Below the pieces are notes generated by a model, which worked only from the letters and a program-made list of their open reading frames with translations, searched no databases and was not told where the DNA came from. From assembly GCF_947387515.1 (NCBI RefSeq), contig NZ_CANDOB010000002.1, forward strand, positions 1,116,001-1,180,000: DNA of 64,000 bases, in the 5' to 3' direction. This stretch comes from Alkalihalobacillus sp. CinArs1. GTDB lineage: Bacteria; Bacillota; Bacilli; Bacillales; Guptibacillaceae. Below are positions 39,111-52,275 of this stretch, piece after piece. The stretch's first letter is position 1. Each line of letters starts with the position of its first letter. A program made the position numbers and the translations under genes.

Positions 39111-42100
39111 ACGTACGGATATTCAAAAGATTCTAGTGATCGGTTCTGGACCGATCGTCATCGGTCAGGCAGCAGAGTTTGATTATGCTGGTACACAAGC
39201 TTGTCAGGCATTGAAAGAAGAAGGTTACGAAGTGATACTAGTAAATTCAAATCCAGCTACGATCATGACAGATGCGACGATAGCAGATGAAGTGTACATC
39301 GAGCCACTCACATTAGAATTCGTTAGTAAAATTATTAGAAAAGAGCGTCCTGACGCGCTTCTTGCAACGCTTGGGGGACAAACAGGGTTAAACCTAGCAA
39401 TGGAGTTATCAGAAGCAGGCGTCTTATCCGAATACGATGTCGAACTTTTAGGAACTAGCCTGAATGCGATCCAACAGGCTGAAGATCGTGATCTCTTTAG
39501 GGAGTTGATGAGGAAGTTAAACGAGCCTGTTCCTGAAAGTGACATCGTTCATAACCTTGATGAAGCCTATACATTTGTGAAACGAATCGGGTATCCAGTC
39601 ATCGTTCGACCGGCGTATACGCTTGGCGGCACTGGAGGAGGAATCGTTCATAACGATGAAGAACTCGAAGAAATCGTATCGAGCGGACTGAAGTATAGTC
39701 CTGTAACGCAGTGTTTAGTTGAAAAAAGCATCGCTGGCTTTAAAGAAGTTGAGTATGAAGTGATGAGAGATGGTCAGGATCAAGCGATCGTCGTTTGTAA
39801 TATGGAAAACATCGATCCGGTAGGCATTCATACGGGAGATTCAATCGTTGTCGCTCCGAGTCAAACGCTTTCTGATCGCGACTATCAGATGCTTAGAAAC
39901 GTAGCCTTAAAAGTGATCCGTGCGCTTCAGATTGAAGGAGGATGTAATATCCAACTAGCTCTTGATCCATATAGCTTTCAATATTACATCATCGAAGTAA
40001 ACCCTCGGGTTAGTAGATCGTCCGCATTAGCTTCAAAAGCGACAGGTTATCCAATCGCAAAGCTCGCTGCAAAAATCGCTGTCGGCTTGTCTCTTTCAGA
40101 GATGAAGAATCCTGTAACAGGAAAAACGTATTCAAGCTTCGAACCAGCGCTCGATTATGTCGTAACAAAAATTCCAAGGTGGCCATTCGATAAGTTTGAA
40201 AGTGCAAATCGCCGGCTTGGAACACAGATGAAAGCAACAGGCGAAGTGATGGCGATCGGAAGAACGATCGAAGAATCTCTGTTGAAAGCTGTGCGATCAC
40301 TTGAATCGAACGTCGATCATCTTTTGATCCCTTCGATGAGTGAGATCAGTGACGATGAAATGGAAGAACGAATCAGACATGCTGATGATGAACGAATCTT
40401 TGTAATAGCTGAAGCCCTAAGAAGAGGAAAGACGATACAGGAGATTCACGAATGGAGTGCAATTGACTATTATTTTCTCACCAAGCTAGAAGGAATGATT
40501 AAGCTCGAACAGACACTTACAGAAAATAATGGGAGCATTGAGCTGTTACGAGAAGCAAAAGAAAAAGGATTTACAGATAGTTTCATCGCACAATTATGGA
40601 ATGAAGAAGAAAGAGCGATCTATACGCTACGTATGAGCGAAGGAATCGTACCAGTCTACAAGATGGTTGACACGTGCGCAGGTGAGTTTGAATCTGAAAC
40701 GCCATACTACTATTCTACTTTTGAAGAAGAAAATGAATCTGCTAAAACATCGAAAGAAAGCGTACTCGTTTTAGGGTCTGGTCCAATCCGAATCGGTCAA
40801 GGAATTGAATTTGATTACGCGACCGTTCACAGCGTATGGGCGATCCGTGAAGCGGGATACGAAGCGATTATCATCAACAACAATCCAGAAACCGTATCGA
40901 CTGACTTTAGTATTTCAGACAAACTGTACTTCGAACCGTTAACTGTTGAAGACGTGATGCACGTAATTGAACTTGAAAAACCAACGGGTGTTATCGTTCA
41001 GTTTGGAGGTCAAACAGCGATAAACCTTGCAGATGAGCTTTCTGCGAGGGGCGTTAAGATCTTAGGAACAAAACTAGAAGATATGGATAAAGCAGAGGAC
41101 AGGGATAAGTTCGAAGTCACCATGAAGACGCTTGACATTCCTCAACCTGAAGGGAAAACAGCCACTTCAGTCGAGGAAGCAGTAGCCGTTGCTTCTACTA
41201 TTGGATACCCAGTGCTGGTTCGTCCATCTTACGTACTCGGTGGAAGAGCAATGGAGATCGTCTATAAAGAAAGCGAGCTACTTCACTACATGGAGAACGC
41301 GGTAAAAGTGAATCCACAGCACCCCGTTTTAATCGACAGGTATTTAATGGGGAAAGAAATCGAAGTTGACGCGATCTCAGACGGTGAAACGGTGTATATA
41401 CCAGGCATAATGGAACACATTGAACGAGCTGGCATCCATTCTGGTGATTCGATCGCAGTATATCCACCGCAAAGTCTATCAGAAGAAATCAAACAGACGC
41501 TAATCGATCAGACGATCAAATTGGCGAGAGGATTAAACATCGTAGGTTTGCTTAATATCCAGTTCGTTATCCAACAAAACAACGTGTATGTTCTCGAAGT
41601 GAATCCAAGATCGAGTCGTACGGTGCCATTTTTAAGTAAGATTACAGGTGTACCGATGGCGAACTTAGCAACAAAAGTGATCCTCGGTCAAACGCTAGCA
41701 CAATTAGGGTATGAAACTGGCTACGGAGAGGAACGAGACGAAGTGTTTGTAAAAGTGCCTGTATTCTCGTTCGCGAAACTTCGACGTGTCGATATCACAC
41801 TAGGTCCAGAGATGAAATCGACTGGAGAAGTAATGGGGAGAGACGCTACCCTTGAGAAAGCCTTGTATAAAGGACTTGTTGCATCAGGGATGAACATACC
41901 GACGCATGGATCTGTCCTGTTTACGATCGCTGATAAAGACAAAGAAGAAGGAGTAGATCTTGTCAAACGATTCCATGCGATCGGCTACCATATTCTCGCA
42001 ACTGAAGGTACAGCAGACGTTATTCGTGAGCTTGGGATTCCTGTTACGACAGTCAATAAGATCGGAGCAGAAAAACCAAACTTGTTACATGTGATCCGTG

Positions 42101-42308
42101 AAGGGCAAGCGCAGTTTGTCATCAATACATTAACGCGCGGAAAGCAACCAGCACGTGACGGTTTCAGGATTCGTCGTGAATCTGTTGAGAACGGTGTTGT
42201 ATGCTTCACATCGTTAGACACTGCAAGAGCATTACTTCGTGTCCTTGAAACGATGACGTTCTCTAGCGTCAGCATGCCTAAATTTCATCAAAAAGAAGTG
42301 ATTCATTC

Positions 42309-42312
<4 letters not shown>
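39103..42312 (+). CDS. pyrAB: Carbamoyl phosphate synthase large subunit
   Basis: PyrAB makes carbamoyl phosphate from bicarbonate, ammonia and two ATP. The 1069-residue protein shows the internal duplication of the family: two ATP-grasp halves beginning [20 protein letters not shown] (residue about 6) and [20 protein letters not shown] (about 553). Each half contains [17 protein letters not shown]-like or [18 protein letters not shown] motifs. The C-terminal MGS-like domain (about 930-1060), where UMP or other effectors bind, is present. pyrK overlaps its stop by 4 nt. Confidence 0.98.
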
Positions 42313-44689
<2,377 letters not shown>

Positions 44690-44706
<17 letters not shown>

Positions 44707-45340
44707 AGCACTATTCGATATTGAAGCTGTAACTTTAAAGCCAAATGATCCGTTTACATGGTCTTCTGGAATGAGATCCCCGATCTATTGTGATAACAGG
44801 CTTACATTATCCTTTCCATCTGTTAGAAAGGAGATAGCTGAAGGTCTTGTAAACTTGATTAAAGAACGCTTTAGAGATGTGGACGTGATCGCTGGAACGG
44901 CCACTGCAGGAATTCCTCATGCTGCATGGGTGAGCGAGAAGTTAAATCTTCCTATGGTCTATGTGAGAAGCAGTGCGAAGGGGCATGGAAAAGGAAATGT
45001 GATCGAAGGAAAAATAACAAAAGGTGAAAAAGTAGTTGTCATCGAAGACCTCATTTCAACAGGAGGAAGTGCGATCGATGCGGCATCACAATTGAAGAAT
45101 GCGGGAGCTGAGGTGCTAGGTGTTGCTGCAATTTTCACATATGGGATGAAAAAAGGTGAAGAACATTTCTCTCAACATCAAATCGAATGGCACACGTTAA
45201 CGAATTTCGATGAGTTATTAACATGTGCAACAGAAACAGGTATGATTAAGGAAAGAGAGGTTCAATCACTGCTGAACTGGCGCGACGATCCTTCTTCAGA
45301 AGAGTGGATGGAGCAGTTGAAAAATCTCTCCGTTAATTAG
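44690..45340 (+). CDS. pyrE: Orotate phosphoribosyltransferase
   Basis: PyrE joins orotate to PRPP, giving OMP. The 216-residue protein has the PRPP-binding motif VVVIEDLISTGGSAIDAA (residues about 114-131), the flexible loop RSSAKGHGKGN (near 93-103) and the SGMRSPIYCDNR substrate segment near residue 26. It ends the biosynthetic run in the same order as B. subtilis (PDF-E). No terminator lies directly after it; the next gene begins 14 nt downstream, so that gene may be cotranscribed. Confidence 0.97.
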
Positions 45341-45353
45341 TTGGAGGGTCCTT

Positions 45354-46010
45354 ATGAGAAAAATGCAAGGAGAAGAATTCGATTCACTCGTTTCATTCTT
45401 CGATGATATGGCACGAACAAAGTGGCTTGGTGAAGTCCATGACGAGTTGAAAGCTGCATCAGGTACATGGAATGATAAATCGGTATTAGATGTAGGGTGC
45501 GGTACAGGAAGACTGCTGTTACGCGGTGTCGAAGAAGCATCGTTACTAACAGGAGTGGATCTATCTTCAGAGATGCTGAAAGCAAGTAAACAAAACTTTT
45601 TCTTCTTAAATCGGTTGGACAAAACACACTTTTCAGTTGAAGATGCTTGTGACCTTTCATTCGAAAATGATCTGTTCGACATCTCGTTATCGACGTGTGT
45701 GATGTTTCTGTTACCAGAGCCTGAAGAAGGAATGAAAGAAATGATTCGGGTTACAAAACCCGGAGGAAAAGTCGTAATGCTGAATCCTTCCCTTCGTATG
45801 GACCAGGCTTCTGCTTTTTCATATGCAAAAAAGCATGGAATGAGTGGATTCGAACAAACGTCTCTTCTTAAATGGTCGAACGTTTCTACAAAAAGGCATC
45901 GCTATACATCAGAGCAATTGAGCGAAAAGTTACAGACCCTTGGGGCAAAGAAAGTGGATCATATTGAGGTTTTGGATGGATTAGCGATTATTACGGTTGC
46001 ACATTTATAA
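45354..46010 (+). CDS. Class I SAM-dependent methyltransferase, unknown substrate
   Basis: The 218-residue protein has a Rossmann-type methyltransferase core: SAM motif VLDVGCGTGRLLL (about residues 44-56), the acidic VDLSSEMLKASK strand (about 68-79), DACDLSFENDLFDISLSTCV (motifs II-III) and the RVTKPGGKVVMLNPS post-motif. It resembles the UbiE/small-molecule group, but substrate cannot be inferred. GGAGGG 6 nt upstream and the 14-nt gap from pyrE suggest cotranscription with the pyr operon. In B. subtilis the cysteine (cysH) operon follows pyrE instead. Confidence 0.85.
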   Translation: MRKMQGEEFDSLVSFFDDMARTKWLGEVHDELKAASGTWNDKSVLDVGCGTGRLLLRGVEEASLLTGVDLSSEMLKASKQNFFFLNRLDKTHFSVEDACDLSFENDLFDISLSTCVMFLLPEPEEGMKEMIRVTKPGGKVVMLNPSLRMDQASAFSYAKKHGMSGFEQTSLLKWSNVSTKRHRYTSEQLSEKLQTLGAKKVDHIEVLDGLAIITVAHL

Positions 46011-46019
46011 AAGTCGAGC

Positions 46020-46061
46020 AGCTCAGAAAGAGTACAGCACAGTATTCTTTCTGGGCTTTTA
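46020..46061 (+). terminator. Terminator after the pyr operon and methyltransferase gene
   Basis: AGCTCAGAAAGAGTAC pairs with GTATTCTTTCTGGGCT (two G-T pairs) around AGCACA, followed by TTTTAAT. Confidence 0.85.
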
Positions 46062-46155
46062 ATATGAATCAATAGCAGGTCTTAGGGAATTTACAGAGAA
46101 GGGTCTCTTGACGTGTTGTAGCGAACTTATCCATATTCTTAAGGGGGATTGTAGT

Positions 46156-46656
46156 ATGGCGACTATTCAAAAGATCATTCCTAACCTGTGGTTCGATTGC
46201 GAAGCAGAAGAAGCAGTGACCTTTTATACGAGTATATTCGAACGGTCAGAAGTCCATAAGATTACTCGCTTTATGAAAGCAGGCGAGGAGATTCATAGGA
46301 AAGAAGAAGGAAGTGTGATGACGATCGATTTTTCGTTAGATGGACAAAGGTTTGTTGCTCTTAATGGGGGGCCGCACTTTACATTTAACGAGGCGATTTC
46401 GTTCATAGTCACATGCGCTACCCAAGAAGAAGTGGACTATTACTGGGATAAGCTGTCTCAAGGTGGGGATGAATCAGCACAGCAATGCGGCTGGTTGAAG
46501 GACAAATTTGGGGTTTCGTGGCAGGTCGTACCTGAGCGTTTAACGGACCTATTACATGCAGGTCCTCCTATTGCCGAGAAAGTGATGAAGGAAATGCTAA
46601 AAATGAAGAAGATCGATTTGAACGCATTAGAAACGGTTAAAGAACAAAGTCTGTAA
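46156..46656 (+). CDS. VOC-superfamily protein (PhnB / YdhE-like 3-demethylubiquinone methyltransferase-like fold)
   Basis: The 166-residue protein belongs to the vicinal-oxygen-chelate superfamily, PhnB-like branch: IQKIIPNLWFDCEAEEAVTF at the start, YTSIFERSEV, ALNGGPHFTFNEAISFIV, the YWDKLSQGG and QCGWLKDKFGVSWQVVP motifs. No specific reaction is known for this branch. ATG at 46156 has AAGGGGG just upstream; an open frame from 46108 adds an unconserved stretch with no ribosome binding site. It lies alone between two terminators, so it is probably a monocistronic gene. Confidence 0.85.
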   Translation: MATIQKIIPNLWFDCEAEEAVTFYTSIFERSEVHKITRFMKAGEEIHRKEEGSVMTIDFSLDGQRFVALNGGPHFTFNEAISFIVTCATQEEVDYYWDKLSQGGDESAQQCGWLKDKFGVSWQVVPERLTDLLHAGPPIAEKVMKEMLKMKKIDLNALETVKEQSL

Positions 46657-46663
46657 CCTATAG

Positions 46664-46700
46664 AAAAGCGTCACGCCAATCGGCGTAACGCTTTTTATTT
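46664..46700. terminator. Shared terminator between VOC gene and rqcH
   Basis: AAAAGCGTCACGCC (46664-46677) pairs with GGCGTAACGCTTTT (46682-46695) with one mismatch. The T-run is strong on the plus side (TTTTTATTTTTTC) and weak on the minus side. It overlaps the rqcH stop codon. Confidence 0.82.
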
Positions 46701-48404
46701 TTTCATTTTGTATACGAGATCTTCGTCAGGTGTGACATAGAGTGTATTTTGTTGATCGTATGTGACGAAGCCAGGCTTCGCTCCATTTGGTTTCTTTACA
46801 TGTCGGACTTCCGTATAGTCGACAGGTACAGAGCCAGACTCGCGCGCTTTACTAAAATAAGCTGCAAGGTTCGCTGCTTCTAATAGCGTTTGTTCAGAAT
46901 AGTCGCTGCTTCGAATCACTACGTGAGATCCAGGGATGTCCTTCGTATGAAGCCACGTCTCGCTCCGTGCTGCAAATTTATTCGTTAAATACTCATTTTG
47001 TTTATTGTTTTTTCCTACGAGTATTTCGGTGCCATCCGTCGATTCATAGGTATCTAACTCAGGCTTGGAGCTCTTTTTCTTTTTTTGTTTCCTAGAACGC
47101 TTCTTAATATAGCCTTCTTCTTCAAGCTCTTCGCGAATTTCTTCAATATCTCTCGGAGAGGCTGAAGAAAGCTGCTGAAGAAGTTGCTCAAGATATGCGA
47201 TTTCCTCATGAGCCTTCACGATTTGATCCTCAAGTACTTCGATAGAGTTTTTTGCTTTATTGTACTTTTTAAAGTACTGCTGAGCATTTTCAGAAGGTGA
47301 TTTTTGAGGATTCAGTTCGATCGTCACCGTGCCGCCTTCTTCATCGTAATAATTTTGGACTTCGACTTCGGCATCTCCACGCTTCACCATATGCATGTTT
47401 GCGGTCAAAAGCTCCCCAAGCAGCTGGTATTTATCTGCAGATTTTGCTTCTTGAATCGTTTTTGATAATTTCTTCACTTTCTTCTCGTTCTTTTTCCGCT
47501 CATTTGAAAGCAAGCGCTCAAGATCATTCGTTTGTTGCTTTACGCGATCGCGGTCTGCCTTCCCATAATAAAAGCGATCGAGAAGTTCGCTTACTGAGCG
47601 GAACGATTTGCTTTCACCATTAAGGTGTGTCAAAGAGACGACTGAAAAATGTTCTTTAGAAGAAAGTACCATCTGTGGCGTGTACTTGTGATCTTCTAGT
47701 TCTTCAAATAAAGTACAAAATGCCTTTGGCAGAGTAGATCTTGTTGCTAATCCCGCTCGATGAATCACTTCGTTCGCGATGAGAGGGGAGATTCCTGAAA
47801 AGGATTGAACAAGCTGGTTTCCTAACTTTCCAGCGTTAAAGTCGATTCTTTTTAGAAAATCGTCTTCAGTTAAGTTAAACGGTGAGGCTTTGTGTTGTTC
47901 TGGTGGAGCTACATAATCCTGCCCAGGCATTACCGTTCTATGTCTGTTAACCGAAGGAGACAGATGTTTGATACTATCCAAAATCATTCCATCTTCATTT
48001 AGTAGCATCACATTACTATGTCGTCCCATAATTTCTGCAACGATCGTTCTGGTAGTCATATCCCCAAGATCATTTCTTGCCCTAAAGGTAATATGAAGGA
48101 TCCTTTCGTTATCGACCTGGTTGATCCGCTCAATAATACTTCCCTCTAGATGTTTTCTTAAAAGCATGCAGAACATCGGAGGTTCTTTTGGGTTCGCATA
48201 AGATTCTTTTGTAATATGAACCCGTGAATAAGATGGGTTAGCTGATAATAACAGCTGATGATTCTTCCCTCCTGAACGCACCACGAGGATGAGATCGGTC
48301 GAATAGGGCTGATAGATTTTTGTTACTCTACCACCTTTTAATACTTCATTTGTTTCATGCGCTACGGCTCTTGTAACCATACCGTCAAAAGACATACTGT
48401 TCAC
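46695..48404 (-). CDS. rqcH: Ribosome quality control protein RqcH (NFACT family)
   Basis: RqcH binds obstructed 50S subunits and recruits tRNA-Ala to add C-terminal alanine tails that mark nascent chains for degradation; Firmicute homologues were earlier called fibronectin-binding proteins (YloA). The 569-residue protein has the NFACT-N domain starting [14 protein letters not shown], a helix-hairpin-helix segment (about 180-230), long coiled coils (about 290-440) and the NFACT-R domain with [11 protein letters not shown] (near 490-500). It is the only convincing minus-strand gene here. GGTG lies just before its ATG, and TGCTATACT (complement of 48434-48442) is a probable extended -10. Confidence 0.95.
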   Translation of the reverse strand: MNSMSFDGMVTRAVAHETNEVLKGGRVTKIYQPYSTDLILVVRSGGKNHQLLLSANPSYSRVHITKESYANPKEPPMFCMLLRKHLEGSIIERINQVDNERILHITFRARNDLGDMTTRTIVAEIMGRHSNVMLLNEDGMILDSIKHLSPSVNRHRTVMPGQDYVAPPEQHKASPFNLTEDDFLKRIDFNAGKLGNQLVQSFSGISPLIANEVIHRAGLATRSTLPKAFCTLFEELEDHKYTPQMVLSSKEHFSVVSLTHLNGESKSFRSVSELLDRFYYGKADRDRVKQQTNDLERLLSNERKKNEKKVKKLSKTIQEAKSADKYQLLGELLTANMHMVKRGDAEVEVQNYYDEEGGTVTIELNPQKSPSENAQQYFKKYNKAKNSIEVLEDQIVKAHEEIAYLEQLLQQLSSASPRDIEEIREELEEEGYIKKRSRKQKKKKSSKPELDTYESTDGTEILVGKNNKQNEYLTNKFAARSETWLHTKDIPGSHVVIRSSDYSEQTLLEAANLAAYFSKARESGSVPVDYTEVRHVKKPNGAKPGFVTYDQQNTLYVTPDEDLVYKMKK

Positions 48405-48433
48405 CTACATTTCTATCGATAGACATCTTGTAT

Positions 48434-48442
48434 AGTATAGCA
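48434..48442 (-). promoter_or_regulatory. Extended -10 promoter of rqcH
   Basis: On the minus strand TGCTATACT is an extended -10 element about 35 nt before the rqcH start codon. The -35 region (near 48457-48462) is weak. The divergent gene starts at 48511, so promoters for both directions share about 100 nt. Confidence 0.55.
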
Positions 48443-48510
48443 TTTTTTGTAGCTTGTCTGAATATAGATGGACTATTAGAGTGACATTGTGCAGGATCGG
48501 AGTGTTGAAC

Positions 48511-51204
48511 ATGAGCTGGTATAACATGACAGAACCAGAGGTGGCTGAAGAACTAGAAACGAATGTTGAAACGGGCATCACCACCGAGGATGCGGCTGAA
48601 AGACAAAAAGTGTTCGGACTTAATGAGCTAGAAGAGGCAGAGCGGCCATCGGTCGTGTTACTGTTTCTATCGCAGTTCAAAGACTTCATGGTCGTCGTCT
48701 TGCTTGCAGCAACATTAATTTCAGGCCTTCTCGGTGAATACCTCGATGCCATTGCGATTATCCTCATTATCTTGGTCAATGGGATACTCGGTTTTGTGCA
48801 GGAAAGAAAAGCTGAAAAATCGTTACAGGCATTAAAACAGCTATCGTCTCCACACATGAAAGTGCTGCGTGATTCTTCGTGGGTGTCGATACCAGCACGG
48901 GATGCCGTAGTAGGTGATATCGTACGAATTGAGAGCGGTGACCGAATTGGAGCAGATCTTCGCATCATTCAATGCCAAGAGCTTCAGATCGAAGAGTCAG
49001 CATTAACGGGTGAATCGGTTCCTTCTAATAAACATCCTGAGCCAATACGTGAGGAAGGGGCAGGCCCTGGTGATCAACTGAATATGGGGTTCATGGGAAC
49101 GCTAGTAACAAAGGGAAAAGGCATCGGAATCGTTACAGCTACAGGTATGAATACGGAGATGGGCAAGATCGCTCACTTAATTCAAACTGCGGATACGCTT
49201 GAAACCCCGTTGCAGCACCGTTTGGAGCAACTTGGGAAAATATTAATTGCCGCAGCACTATTTTTAACCGCGATCGTTGTATTACTAGGTATTTTTCAAG
49301 GACGAGATGTCTATGACATGTTCCTTGCAGGAGTATCGTTAGCCGTCGCAGCAATCCCAGAAGGTCTTCCGGCAATTGTTACGATCGCATTAGCGATCGG
49401 CATGCAAAAGATGATTAAACGGAGAGCGATCGTTCGAAAACTCCCATCGGTTGAAACGCTTGGATGCGCAACAGTTATCTGTTCGGATAAGACAGGCACG
49501 TTGACTCAAAACAAAATGATGGTAACGAAGCTATGGGCTGGTGGACAAACATGGAACGTAACGGGCTCAGGCTATTCTCCGTACGGAGACTTCTTCAAAG
49601 GGGACACAAGAGTTTATTCCGATGACGAAAAATCATTAAAGCAGCTTCTGACGTTTGGTCTTATTTGTAGCAATGCGAGGGTGCTCGAACAAGACGGTGA
49701 CTATTACCTTGATGGAGATCCAACTGAAGGAGCGCTCGTCGCAGCCGCAATGAAAGCAGGTTTAACGGAAGAAATACGCGAAGAAGAATTCACGATCATT
49801 CAGGAATTCCCATTTGATTCGAACCGAAAAATGATGAGTGTGATCGTAGAAGATCAAGCAGGGAAGCGGTACGTCATTGCAAAAGGTGCTCCTGATATTG
49901 TATTAAAACAATGCGGATCAGTACTTTGGAACGAACGTCAGGCGCCGTTAAGAAAGAGTTATGAAAAGCAAATCAATGAAGAACTTGCTTCATTTGGAAA
50001 CAATGCGCTCCGAACAATTGCCGTCGCTTATAAGCCGATCCAAAATGAAGAACGGCTTCTACATAGCGTACAGGCTGAGTCTAGGCTCACGTTTGTTGGG
50101 TTACAAGGGATGATCGATCCACCTAGAGAAGAAGTGAAGCAAGCAGTTGAAGACTGTAAAACAGCAGGGATCAAAACCGTAATGATAACAGGTGATCACG
50201 TGACGACGGCGACGGCCATTGCCCGAAACCTTGGGATTTTACCCGACGACGGTAAAGTAATGGAAGGTAGTAAGCTTTCGACTTATTCTGTTGAGGAGTT
50301 AGAAAGTATTGTAGAAGATATTTATGTGTTTGCGCGCGTTTCTCCCGAACATAAGTTGAAGATCGTGCAAGCACTCCAGAGGAAAGGTCATATCGTCGCG
50401 ATGACAGGGGATGGTGTGAACGATGCACCTGCGATCAAAGCATCCAATATCGGGATTTCAATGGGGCTCACAGGAACTGATGTCTCGAAAGAAGCGTCTT
50501 CTCTTATTTTAAGTGACGATAACTTTGCAACCATTCGAGCAGCTGTCGAAGAAGGTAGAAACATTTACGAAAACATTCGTAAATTTATCCGATACCTTCT
50601 GGCTTCTAACGTTGGAGAAATCCTCGTGATGTTATTTGCGATTCTTTTAGCCCTGCCTTTACCACTGGTACCTATCCAAATCCTCTGGGTGAACCTCGTT
50701 ACGGATGGTTTACCAGCGATGGCACTTGGACTCGACCCTGCTGAAGGAAACGTGATGAAGAGAAACCCGCGCCACCCGAAGGAAGGTGTATTTGCAAGAG
50801 GTTTAGGATGGAAGATCATTTCAAGGGGAATCATGATCGGGGTGTGTACCCTTGCAGCGTTTATGATTTGTTTTGGTGAAAACCCTGATGATTTAGTGAA
50901 AGCTCAAACAGTTGCCTTTTCTACCCTTGTTCTCGCACAGTTAATTCACGTATTCGACTGTAGAAGCGAACGTTCGGTATTCCATCGAAATCCATTTGAA
51001 AACAAAGCACTCGTTCTCGCAGTTCTCTCTTCGGTTGGACTTTTACTCGCTGTGATTTACTACGAGCCGCTGCAACCGATCTTCCATACAACGTACTTGT
51101 CGGTGAGGGAGTGGATGTTGATTCTTGTATTCTCATGCATCCCTACGTTTCTCCTCGCAGGCTCAGTCTTTTTCAAAAGAAATATCCGTTTGAACAGAGG
51201 GTGA
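48511..51204 (+). CDS. yloB: Calcium-transporting P-type ATPase (YloB type)
   Basis: A P-type (P2A, SERCA-like) ATPase predicted to export calcium across the membrane. The 897-residue protein starts at ATG 48511 with GGAGTG upstream; the frame is open to 48454 without a ribosome binding site. It shows the actuator TGES loop (ESALTGESVPS), the phosphorylated aspartate in CSDKTGTLTQNKMM (near residues 331-344), the nucleotide-binding KGAPD and the hinge TGDGVNDAPAIK. The membrane motif AAIPEGLPAIVTIALAIG and ten membrane segments fit a calcium pump. The B. subtilis orthologue lies in the same place beside yloA (rqcH) and yloC. Confidence 0.94.
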   Translation: MSWYNMTEPEVAEELETNVETGITTEDAAERQKVFGLNELEEAERPSVVLLFLSQFKDFMVVVLLAATLISGLLGEYLDAIAIILIILVNGILGFVQERKAEKSLQALKQLSSPHMKVLRDSSWVSIPARDAVVGDIVRIESGDRIGADLRIIQCQELQIEESALTGESVPSNKHPEPIREEGAGPGDQLNMGFMGTLVTKGKGIGIVTATGMNTEMGKIAHLIQTADTLETPLQHRLEQLGKILIAAALFLTAIVVLLGIFQGRDVYDMFLAGVSLAVAAIPEGLPAIVTIALAIGMQKMIKRRAIVRKLPSVETLGCATVICSDKTGTLTQNKMMVTKLWAGGQTWNVTGSGYSPYGDFFKGDTRVYSDDEKSLKQLLTFGLICSNARVLEQDGDYYLDGDPTEGALVAAAMKAGLTEEIREEEFTIIQEFPFDSNRKMMSVIVEDQAGKRYVIAKGAPDIVLKQCGSVLWNERQAPLRKSYEKQINEELASFGNNALRTIAVAYKPIQNEERLLHSVQAESRLTFVGLQGMIDPPREEVKQAVEDCKTAGIKTVMITGDHVTTATAIARNLGILPDDGKVMEGSKLSTYSVEELESIVEDIYVFARVSPEHKLKIVQALQRKGHIVAMTGDGVNDAPAIKASNIGISMGLTGTDVSKEASSLILSDDNFATIRAAVEEGRNIYENIRKFIRYLLASNVGEILVMLFAILLALPLPLVPIQILWVNLVTDGLPAMALGLDPAEGNVMKRNPRHPKEGVFARGLGWKIISRGIMIGVCTLAAFMICFGENPDDLVKAQTVAFSTLVLAQLIHVFDCRSERSVFHRNPFENKALVLAVLSSVGLLLAVIYYEPLQPIFHTTYLSVREWMLILVFSCIPTFLLAGSVFFKRNIRLNRG

Positions 51205-51222
51205 CCACATCCTCTGTTTTTT
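51193..51222 (+). terminator. Terminator after yloB
   Basis: AACAGAGG (51193-51200) pairs with CCTCTGTT (51211-51218) and is followed by TTTT; the yloB stop codon lies in the loop. Confidence 0.75.
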
Positions 51223-51270
51223 GATTGAAAATACAGTCTATTTAAAAAAGCTTTGAGACGAAGTTATGAC

Positions 51271-51299
51271 TTTGTTTCAGCATTATGAAGTGGTACAAT
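51271..51299 (+). promoter_or_regulatory. Promoter of the yloC-remA-gmk run
   Basis: TTTGTT (51271-51276), 17 nt, and TACAAT (51294-51299) preceded by TGG form an extended -10 promoter 30 nt before yloC. Confidence 0.6.
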
Positions 51300-51328
51300 T
51301 GGATAGAATAGCTATTGGAAGTGATAAA

Positions 51329-52201
51329 ATGATTAAGAGTATGACAGGGTATGGAAGAGCATCGAACGAATGGAACGGTGTTCAAATCACTGTCGAAATA
51401 AAATCTGTAAATCATCGATACTTCGATGTATCCTTTCGTATGCCTAAAAATCTCCTGCAATTCGAATCGACGTTTAAAAAGATCGTGCAGCAAAACGAAC
51501 ATCGCGGAAAAGTTGATGTATTTATTCAATTAGAAGGTGCTGATATGACTTCGAATAAACTGCAGGCAGATTGGGAGTTGCTCGACCAATACATAACATT
51601 GCTAAAGCAAGCCGGTGAACGATACGAGTTGAAAGACGACCTTTCTATTTCTCAGTTGCTTCACTTAGAGGATGTTTTTCATGTTCAACAACAGGAAACT
51701 GATCTGGATAGTGTAGGGATCGCACATTCTCTTGAGGAAGCCGTGAAGTCATTGGTTACCATGAGAGAATCAGAAGGCGACGCACTATACCGAGACATTC
51801 GTTTGAAGTTAAATGAGATGGAGAAGAAAGTAGAGCTGATCTCTTCGATGAGTAGCGAAGTCACCACCACGTATGAAACAAGGATTCGGCACAAACTAGC
51901 TGAATTGAAAGAACTAGAGGATGTTGATGAAGGACGAGTCTTAACAGAAGTGGCACTTCTTGCTGACAAGGCAAGTGTCGATGAAGAAATTACAAGACTT
52001 CGTAGTCATCTCACTCAGTTCCATGATATTCTTACTACAGAAGGTGCAATCGGACGAAAGCTAGATTTTTTAGTGCAGGAAATTAACCGAGAACTCAATA
52101 CGATCGGCTCTAAATCCACTCATCAAACGATTAGTCATCATGTTGTCGAGCTAAAGAGTGAAGTGGAAAAGATTCGAGAACAAGTTCAGAATATCGAGTA
52201 A
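51329..52201 (+). CDS. yloC: YicC/YloC family endoribonuclease-like protein
   Basis: The 290-residue protein belongs to the YicC family, whose E. coli member takes part in small-RNA (RyhB) degradation and is reported to act as an endoribonuclease. It begins IKSMTGYGRAS, the family signature, and ends with the DUF1732 domain containing GRKLDFLVQEINRELNTIGS (near residues 249-268). ATG at 51329 is preceded by GGAAGTGAT. An open frame starting at 51266 overlaps the promoter and is not used. remA follows after 74 nt. Confidence 0.92.
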   Translation: MIKSMTGYGRASNEWNGVQITVEIKSVNHRYFDVSFRMPKNLLQFESTFKKIVQQNEHRGKVDVFIQLEGADMTSNKLQADWELLDQYITLLKQAGERYELKDDLSISQLLHLEDVFHVQQQETDLDSVGIAHSLEEAVKSLVTMRESEGDALYRDIRLKLNEMEKKVELISSMSSEVTTTYETRIRHKLAELKELEDVDEGRVLTEVALLADKASVDEEITRLRSHLTQFHDILTTEGAIGRKLDFLVQEINRELNTIGSKSTHQTISHHVVELKSEVEKIREQVQNIE

Positions 52202-52275
52202 CCTGCACGGTATTCATCGTTTAAATTCACAAAAACTGTGTAAAAATAGAATCGTGATTCCTGGGAGGAAAGACA

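Noticed and set aside
46108-46137. TTGACG and CATATT with an 18-nt spacer as promoter of the VOC gene
   Set aside because: The implied transcription start would fall in or after the ribosome binding site, so the boxes are probably chance.
48405-48968. A 187-codon minus-strand frame overlapping the start of yloB
   Set aside because: Serine-rich antisense shadow; the plus strand encodes the conserved ATPase N-terminus.
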